Below, in pieces: positions 56,475-64,000 of a stretch of 64,000 bases of DNA. The DNA comes from Sphingomonas abietis (GTDB lineage Bacteria; Pseudomonadota; Alphaproteobacteria; Sphingomonadales; Sphingomonadaceae). Each line of letters starts with the position of its first letter. Position 1 is the first letter of the stretch. The notes beneath the pieces were generated by a model, which saw only the letters and a program-made list of their open reading frames with translations, was not told where the DNA came from and did no database searches. The translations under genes and the position numbers were made by a program. The stretch is from NCBI RefSeq assembly GCF_027625475.1, contig NZ_CP115174.1:2577001-2641000 (forward strand), given 5' to 3'.

Positions 56475-58223
56475 ATGAGCGAACAGAGCGGAGCAGATAT
56501 CCTCGTCCAGGCGCTGACCGATCTCGGTGTCGAGGTCGTGTTCGGCTATCCCGGCGGCGCGGTGCTTCCGATCTACGACGCGATCTTCAAGCAGAAGAAG
56601 ATCCGGCACATTCTCGTCCGCCAGGAAGGCGGCGCGGCCCATGCCGCCGAGGGCTATGCGCGCTCCACCGGCAAGCCCGGCGTCGTGCTCGTTACCTCCG
56701 GCCCGGGTGCGACCAACGTCGTCACCGGGCTGGCCGATGCGCTGATGGATTCGATCCCGCTGGTCGTCATCACCGGCCAGGTGCCCACCCAGCTGATCGG
56801 CACCGATGCCTTCCAGGAGGCCGATACGGTCGGCATCACCCGCCACTGCACCAAGCATAATTATCTGGTGAAGGATCCGGCGAGCCTCGGTGCGATCGTC
56901 CACGAGGCGTTCCACATCGCGACGTCCGGCCGCCCCGGCCCGGTCGTCATCGATCTGCCCAAGGACGTCCAGATCGCGTCGGCGCGCTATACGAAGCCGA
57001 CCGCCCCGCTCCAACACAAGACCTATCGCCCGCAGGTCAAGGCCGATGCGACGGCGATCGAGACCGCGGTCGAGATGCTCGCCGCAGCCGAGCGACCGAT
57101 CCTCTACACGGGCGGCGGCATCATCAATGCCGGCCCGCAGGCGTCCGCGCTGCTGCGCGAATTGCAGGCGCTGACCGGCGCGCCGGTGACCTCGACGCTG
57201 ATGGGCCTCGGCGCCTTCCCGGCCAGCCACGACGCATGGCTGGGAATGCTCGGGATGCACGGCACCTACGAAGCCAATATGGCGATGAACAAGGCCGACC
57301 TGATCCTCTGCCTCGGCGCCCGTTTCGACGATCGCGTGACCGGACGGCTGGATGCTTTCTCGCCCGATTCCCGTAAGATCCATGTCGATATTGACAGATC
57401 TTCGATCAACAAGAATGTCCGTGTCGATCTGCCGGTGGTGGCCGACGTCGGCTCGGCGATGGCCGACATGATCGCGGTGTGGAAGCAGCGCGGCCATGAG
57501 CCCGCCGATCTCGGCGAATGGAACGCCCGGATCACCGGCTGGCGCGCGCGCAACTCGCTCGCCTACCCGGCGTCCGATCACGAGATCATGCCCCAGCACG
57601 CGATCCGGCGGGTCTGGGAGATGACGCGCGCGCAGGATCCGATCGTCACCACCGAGGTCGGCCAGCACCAGATGTGGGCGGCCCAGCATTTCCATTTCGA
57701 CGGGCCGAACCGCTGGCTGACCTCCGGCGGCCTCGGCACGATGGGCTATGGCCTGCCCGCGGCGATCGGCGCGCAGGTCGGCGATCTGGATCGGCTGGTG
57801 ATCGGCCTGTCGGGCGATGCCTCGGTGCTGATGAACATCCAGGAGATGTCGACCGCCGCGCAATATCGCCTGCCGGTCAAGATCTTCATCCTCAACAACC
57901 AATATATGGGGATGGTCCGCCAGTGGCAGGAGCTGGTCTATGCGTCCCGTTATTCAGAGAGTTACAGCGAGGCCCTGCCAGACTTCGTGAAGCTGGCGGA
58001 AAGCTTCGGCTGGACCGGGATGCGGATCGAGCATCCGGCCGATCTGGATGACGGCATCGCGGCGATGCTGGCCACGCCCGGCCCGGTGATGGTCGATTGC
58101 CGCGTCGCCCAGCTCGCCAATTGCTTCCCGATGATCCCGTCGGGCGCCGCGCACACCGACATGATCCTCCATGCGGAGGAGGTGATCGGCGAAGCGAGCG
58201 ACGAGGCGAAGGCGCTGGTCTGA
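56475..58223 (+). CDS. ilvB: Acetolactate synthase large subunit
   Basis: A 582-residue ThDP enzyme, first common step of branched-chain amino acid synthesis. Seen: VFGYPGGAVLPIYD and the QEGGAAHAAEGYARSTGKPG active-site region (Glu47-equivalent), a FAD-contacting middle domain and the ThDP motif GDASVLMNIQEM to FILNN. The full catalytic subunit, biosynthetic type. It heads an operon with an unknown 111-residue gene, ilvH and ilvC. The upstream leader carries a hairpin and T-run. Confidence 0.96.
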   Translation: MSEQSGADILVQALTDLGVEVVFGYPGGAVLPIYDAIFKQKKIRHILVRQEGGAAHAAEGYARSTGKPGVVLVTSGPGATNVVTGLADALMDSIPLVVITGQVPTQLIGTDAFQEADTVGITRHCTKHNYLVKDPASLGAIVHEAFHIATSGRPGPVVIDLPKDVQIASARYTKPTAPLQHKTYRPQVKADATAIETAVEMLAAAERPILYTGGGIINAGPQASALLRELQALTGAPVTSTLMGLGAFPASHDAWLGMLGMHGTYEANMAMNKADLILCLGARFDDRVTGRLDAFSPDSRKIHVDIDRSSINKNVRVDLPVVADVGSAMADMIAVWKQRGHEPADLGEWNARITGWRARNSLAYPASDHEIMPQHAIRRVWEMTRAQDPIVTTEVGQHQMWAAQHFHFDGPNRWLTSGGLGTMGYGLPAAIGAQVGDLDRLVIGLSGDASVLMNIQEMSTAAQYRLPVKIFILNNQYMGMVRQWQELVYASRYSESYSEALPDFVKLAESFGWTGMRIEHPADLDDGIAAMLATPGPVMVDCRVAQLANCFPMIPSGAAHTDMILHAEEVIGEASDEAKALV

Positions 58224-58251
58224 TGGCCGGCCGTCCGACGGAGGTCGTCTG

Positions 58252-58587
58252 ATGCCGAAAATGCGTCTGATCGTGCATCTCGCCGAGCCGTTCGATTTCG
58301 GACGACTGAACGGCGGCAGTGCCGACCTCGAAGGCTGGACCGCCCAGGCAACCCCCGCCTTCTCGGACTGGGTGGTCCATCTCGATCGCCCGGCCCAGAT
58401 CGGCGAGGAGGAATTCGACAAGGTCAAGATCACCTCGCGCTATGCCGGAGAAACCGTCTCCAAGGTATTGGAAGGGTTCGGTTTCACTGCCGTGAACATC
58501 CAATATCCGCGCCGCGAGGAGAATGGCCGCCTCTATTGGCATTTTGGCATGGTCGGCAACGTCCAGCTCGCACCCGAGAAAGAATAA
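58252..58587 (+). CDS. Unknown protein between ilvB and ilvH (111 aa)
   Basis: A 111-residue protein with a well-placed GGAGG binding site, 28 bases after ilvB and five bases before ilvH. It reads as a beta-rich globular domain (MRLIVHLAEPFDFGRLNGGS, then a WVVHLDRPAQIGEEEF region). No family is recognised. Operon position suggests a role in branched-chain amino acid synthesis, such as a regulatory or stability factor for the acetolactate synthase, but that is only inference. Confidence 0.75.
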   Translation: MPKMRLIVHLAEPFDFGRLNGGSADLEGWTAQATPAFSDWVVHLDRPAQIGEEEFDKVKITSRYAGETVSKVLEGFGFTAVNIQYPRREENGRLYWHFGMVGNVQLAPEKE

Positions 58588-58592
58588 GCGAC

Positions 58593-59108
58593 ATGCACAT
58601 CACCCAGCAGGCCGCCGAGCGGCATACCCTGTCGATCGTCGTCGACAATGAGGCGGGCATCCTCGCGCGGATCGCCGGCATGTTCACCGCGCGCGGCTAC
58701 AACATCGCGTCGCTGACCGTCGCCGACATCACCGAGGATCATGCGGTCAGCCGGATCACGATCGTGACCTACGGCTCGCCCGACGTCGTCGACCAGATCA
58801 TCGCCCAGCTCGATCGGCTGGTGCCGGTCCACCGCGTCACCGACCTGTCGGACCTTGGGCCTCATATCGAGCGTGAGCTGGCGCTGGTGAAGGTGGCCGG
58901 CACCGGCGAGCATCGCATCGAGGCGCTGCGCCTGGCCGAGGTCTATCGGTGCCGCGTGGTCGATAGCACGACGTCGAGCTTCGTCTTCGAAGTTACCGGA
59001 AATCCAGATAAAATCGACAAATTCTGCGAACTGATGCGGGAACTCGGCCTGGTCGAGGTCGCCCGTACCGGTGTCGCGGCGATCGCTCGCGGACGAGAGG
59101 CCGCCTGA
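58593..59108 (+). CDS. ilvH: Acetolactate synthase small (regulatory) subunit
   Basis: A 171-residue ACT-domain regulatory subunit that confers valine feedback inhibition. Seen: the opening HTLSIVVDNEAGILARIAGM and FTARGYNIASLTV, then the C-terminal NikR-like ACT half ending in FCELMRELGLVEVARTG. ATG 58593 is chosen; an upstream frame from 58536 overlaps the previous gene. It lies between the unknown gene and ilvC. Confidence 0.95.
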   Translation: MHITQQAAERHTLSIVVDNEAGILARIAGMFTARGYNIASLTVADITEDHAVSRITIVTYGSPDVVDQIIAQLDRLVPVHRVTDLSDLGPHIERELALVKVAGTGEHRIEALRLAEVYRCRVVDSTTSSFVFEVTGNPDKIDKFCELMRELGLVEVARTGVAAIARGREAA

Positions 59109-60176
<1,068 letters not shown>

Positions 60177-60182
60177 TCCGGC

Positions 60183-60222
60183 GACGCCGCAGCCCCACGC
60201 CCGGGGCTGCGGCGTCCTCGTT
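60183..60222 (+). terminator. Terminator of the ilv operon
   Basis: A perfect 14-bp stem (GACGCCGCAGCCCC / GGGGCTGCGGCGTC) with a six-base loop, followed by CTCGTT, just after ilvC. Confidence 0.8.
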
Positions 60223-60347
60223 CAAGGTCGCTCGGCGTTCGGGATCGTTCGAGAAAATCGAATGCTCATCACGACAAAGTCCCTCTAGCCAGAATAGCGC
60301 ACGGCATTAGAACAATCGCTCCATTCCGCCGGAGGTTTTCCCCGACC

Positions 60348-60956
60348 ATGCGCTTTCTCGCCCCAGCCCTCGCTCTGCTGCTCGCCGTCCCCGCCGTGGC
60401 GCAGGCCCCCGCCCTGCCCGGCGCGCCCGACACGAGCCGCCTCACCGCCGGCACCTATGCACTCGAGACCAACCACACCCAGGTGGTGTTCGCGGTCGAT
60501 CATTTCGGCTTCTCGATCTTCCGGGGCTTCTTCTCGCAGGCCAGCGGTTCGCTGACGCTCGACCCGACCAGCCCGGACAAGACCGCGCTGACGGTGACCA
60601 TCCCGATCGCCTCGGTCCACACCACCTCGGACAAGCTCAATGAGGAACTCGTCTCGGCCGACTGGTTCGATGCGGCGCAGTTCCCCAACGCCACCTTCGT
60701 CTCCACCGGCATCACCCCCGGCCCGCAGAACACCGCCGAAGTCGATGGCAAGCTGACCATCCACGGCGTCACCAAGCCGGCCAAGCTGCTCGTCCACTTC
60801 CACGGCGCCGGCACCAACCCGATGGACAAGGCCTTCACCGCCGGGTTCGACGGCCGCCTGTCGTTCAACCGCAGCGATTTCGGCGTCACCAAATATGTGC
60901 CCGTCGTTTCCGATCATGTCGAACTGACGATCACCGCGGCGTTCGAGAAGAAGTAA
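60348..60956 (+). CDS. YceI-family periplasmic protein
   Basis: A 202-residue protein with signal peptide (FLAPALALLLAVPAVAQA) and a lipocalin-like YceI domain (YALETNHTQVVFAVDHFGFS). YceI proteins bind isoprenoid-type lipids. It is followed by a paralogue at 61043. Confidence 0.9.
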   Translation: MRFLAPALALLLAVPAVAQAPALPGAPDTSRLTAGTYALETNHTQVVFAVDHFGFSIFRGFFSQASGSLTLDPTSPDKTALTVTIPIASVHTTSDKLNEELVSADWFDAAQFPNATFVSTGITPGPQNTAEVDGKLTIHGVTKPAKLLVHFHGAGTNPMDKAFTAGFDGRLSFNRSDFGVTKYVPVVSDHVELTITAAFEKK

Positions 60957-60988
60957 TTCCGGCCCCATCCGGGCCCGCGATTTGACAG

Positions 60989-61026
60989 GAGGGGCGGAGC
61001 GCGCAAGCGTCCGCCCCTCTTCGTTT
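60989..61026 (+). terminator. Terminator between the two YceI genes
   Basis: A 10-bp stem (GAGGGGCGGA / TCCGCCCCTC) followed by TTCGTTT, 33 bases after the first YceI stop. The paralogue may therefore have its own promoter or receive read-through. Confidence 0.75.
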
Positions 61027-61042
61027 GTCGGGAGTCGATAGG

Positions 61043-61669
61043 ATGCGCCGTCCCCTGCTTGTTGCCGCCCTGCTGATCGCTGCCCTGCCCGCCGCCGCGC
61101 AGGCCCCGATGAAACTGCCGAGCACGCCGCCCGGCGCGCCCGATCCCGCCCGCCTGGTCGCCGGCCATTATGCGATCGAGCCGGCGCACACCCAGGTGAT
61201 GTTCACCCTCGATCATCTCGGCCTCTCGCTGTTCCGCGGCTTCTTTTCCGAAGCGTCCGGCACGCTCGACCTCGATCCCAAGACGCTGAGCGCCACGAAA
61301 CTCAGCGTCTCCATCCCGATCGACTCGGTCTACACGACCAGCCGGAAGCTCAACGAGGAGCTGCTCAGCCCGCAATTCTTCGACGTGCAGCATTGGCCGA
61401 ACGCCACCTTCACCTCGACCGACGTCATTCCCGGCACCGATGGCTGGGTGTTCGTGAACGGCGATCTCAGCCTCCATGGCCAGACCCGCCCGGTACAGAT
61501 GCGGGTGCGACTCCACGGCGCCGGCAAGAGCATGATGGGCAAGGGCCAGGCCGTCGGCTTCGACGCGCGCCTCTCGCTCAACCGCAGCGAGTTCGGGATC
61601 GGGGGCGGCGTGCCGCTGGTCTCGGATCAGGTCCAGCTGTCGATCGCGGCCGCGTTCGAGCAGTCATGA
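61043..61669 (+). CDS. YceI-family periplasmic protein, paralogue
   Basis: A 208-residue protein with signal peptide (PLLVAALLIAALPAAAQA) and the same YceI opening (YAIEPAHTQVMFTLDHLGLS). It shares about half its residues by eye with the gene upstream and follows it in tandem, so a duplication is likely. The start ATG 61043 has GGGAG upstream. Confidence 0.9.
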   Translation: MRRPLLVAALLIAALPAAAQAPMKLPSTPPGAPDPARLVAGHYAIEPAHTQVMFTLDHLGLSLFRGFFSEASGTLDLDPKTLSATKLSVSIPIDSVYTTSRKLNEELLSPQFFDVQHWPNATFTSTDVIPGTDGWVFVNGDLSLHGQTRPVQMRVRLHGAGKSMMGKGQAVGFDARLSLNRSEFGIGGGVPLVSDQVQLSIAAAFEQS

Positions 61670-61682
61670 CAGCATCGGATAC

Positions 61683-61716
61683 TTCCTGTCGCGCAATCGC
61701 ACCGTCGCGACAGGAA
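61683..61716 (+). terminator. Terminator after the second YceI gene
   Basis: An 11-bp stem (TTCCTGTCGCG / CGCGACAGGAA) 13 bases after the stop, with a 12-base loop. Confidence 0.65.
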
Positions 61717-61787
61717 ACATGCCCGGCCATCGCCGGATAACTCACAAATTGCTGGACAGGCGCAGCCCGTTCGGCGACAGAGCATCC

Positions 61788-61835
61788 GTGACCGTGGCGA
61801 TCCGCCTTCCCCTGCTTCGACTTACGCGCCCTTAG
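61788..61835 (+). CDS. Candidate leu leader peptide (15 aa)
   Basis: A 15-residue frame starting GTG (61788, or GTG at 61794), MTVAIRLPLLRLTRP. Four of the six positions 7-12 are Leu. Three of the four Leu codons are CTT, unusual in this GC-rich genome, and Ile is also present. It lies 120 bases upstream of leuA and directly before a stable hairpin at 61835-61874. This is the arrangement of a ribosome-mediated attenuator of a leucine biosynthesis operon. The start has only an AGAG-type binding site. Confidence 0.5.
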   Translation: MTVAIRLPLLRLTRP

Positions 61836-61874
61836 GCGCGCCGTTGTCGCGTGGGCGAAAGCCTGCGCCGCGCC
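61835..61874 (+). promoter_or_regulatory. Leader hairpin downstream of the leucine-rich peptide
   Basis: An inner 8-bp stem GCGTGGGC/GCCTGCGC with a GAAA tetraloop (61849-61868), clasped by GGCGCG (61835-61840) and CGCGCC (61869-61874). A further CCCCG/CGGGG hairpin lies just before the leuA binding site. These could be the alternative structures of an attenuator. Confidence 0.5.
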
Positions 61875-61955
61875 TGAGGGGATGATCGCCGCCCGCCGAG
61901 CCGGGCCTCAGACGATATCCGCCCCGCCAAGAGCCGGGGCAGCGGAGTGCCACCC

Positions 61956-63494
<1,539 letters not shown>

Positions 63495-63503
63495 ATCAGA
63501 AAT

Positions 63504-63533
63504 GGCGCCGCGACAGGGTCGCGGCGCCGTTTC
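63504..63533. terminator. Terminator between leuA and the glycine-zipper gene
   Basis: An 11-bp stem (GGCGCCGCGAC / GTCGCGGCGCC) with an AGG loop, followed by GTTTC, between convergent genes. Confidence 0.75.
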
Positions 63534-63551
63534 GATCAACCGATCGGCGGA

Positions 63552-63899
63552 TCAGCAGCGGGTGCGATGGCGCCCGATCGCATTGCCGAGCAGCGCACCA
63601 CCACCCGCACCGACGACGGTGCCGAGCGTCTTGTCGCCACGGCCGGCGATGGAATTACCCGCGAGACCACCCGCCAGCGCGCCGACGATGGCGCCGGTGC
63701 CGCCGCCGCGATGGCAGCGATAGCCCCGATCATAGCCGCCGCGATCGCCATAATAGCCACCATGGCGGCCATAGCCGCCGCGGTCGTAACCGCCATGATC
63801 ATAGTAACCACCATGATGATGGTGCGCCTGCGCAGGGACGGCGACGCCCACCACGCCCATGCTCGCCAGTGCGGTGGCGGCGATGACTTTCTTGAACAT
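63552..63899 (-). CDS. Glycine-zipper 2TM surface protein
   Basis: A 115-residue protein with signal peptide (KVIAATALASMGVVGVAVPA, cleaved after AQA), a His/Tyr/Gly-rich region (HHHHGGYYDHGGYDRGG), and a C-terminal glycine-zipper domain (GAIVGALAGGLAGN, GAGGGALLGNAIG). Such proteins insert in or coat the outer membrane. The His-rich stretch could bind metals. Function unknown. Confidence 0.8.
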   Translation of the reverse strand: MFKKVIAATALASMGVVGVAVPAQAHHHHGGYYDHGGYDRGGYGRHGGYYGDRGGYDRGYRCHRGGGTGAIVGALAGGLAGNSIAGRGDKTLGTVVGAGGGALLGNAIGRHRTRC

Positions 63900-64000
63900 G
63901 GACTCACTCCCGATGTCTGGACCGTGATCAGGTCTAGGCCATCGCGCTTGACCTGCGACTGAACCGCCCTGTCAGCATCGGTTCAGTCGCCATTCTTCGA

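Overview
The window is GC-rich chromosome (roughly two thirds GC by eye). Its gene complement fits a sphingomonad-type alphaproteobacterium: PhaR with polyhydroxyalkanoate genes, an isolated CpaF-type ATPase, Lrp and WalW-type genes, class I fumarase, a periplasmic xyloglucan-oligosaccharide gene set, and short REP-like palindromes of the kind common in Sphingomonas. Genus-level placement is inference from gene content and codon use.

Layout. (1) 1-1936: a Fe(II)/2-oxoglutarate hydroxylase coupled to an FMN alpha-hydroxy-acid oxidase. (2) 1937-20920: a 19-kb prophage remnant integrated at the 3' end of a tRNA-Ile2(CAU) gene. A 16-bp direct repeat marks both ends, arm-type repeats lie inside both ends, and a P4-type integrase sits next to the tRNA. 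The element carries a Dam methylase, a YedK-type abasic-site protein, Mu/P2-like tail genes, tail fibres, a HerA-like ATPase, an AlpA-like regulator and a low-GC cargo of a DUF262 protein plus a HEPN protein. No terminase, portal, capsid or replication gene was seen. Its tail module is rearranged. A 4.2-kb segment (about 8985-13147) is inverted: flipping it back restores two broken reading frames, and both junctions share a 4-bp CCGA/TCGG. Internal deletions have also fused gp44-like to gp47-like baseplate genes and a DUF2313 gene to a fibre tail. (3) 20923-32520: the tRNA, WalW deacetylase, histidine kinase, Lrp regulator, TPR protein, YaaA, GyrA, CpaF and a secreted methyltransferase-like protein. 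(4) 32664-35541: phaR, a class-III-like PHA synthase gene and phaA. (5) 35610-45030: HutD, a lipoprotein, UvrB, DUF3617, an outer-membrane barrel, a polytopic membrane protein, fumarase and an MFS transporter. (6) 45112-52631: GH29 fucosidase, GH31 alpha-xylosidase with PA14 insert, GH35 beta-galactosidase and a LacI regulator. Matching operator-like palindromes precede the two glycosidase transcription units. (7) 52741-56400: two YbjQ-domain proteins, then serB and miaA with overlapping divergent start codons. (8) 56475-63494: ilvB, an unknown gene, ilvH, ilvC, two YceI proteins, and leuA preceded by a candidate leucine-rich leader peptide. (9) a glycine-zipper surface protein.

How the parts work together. 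The ilv/leu genes supply branched-chain amino acid synthesis. GH29, GH35 and GH31 together would remove fucose, galactose and xylose from xyloglucan oligosaccharides under one LacI repressor. The pha genes handle carbon storage. The prophage appears unable to make particles but keeps intact-looking integration genes and a probable defence or toxin pair. No tool or database was used; all family assignments are from motif recognition.
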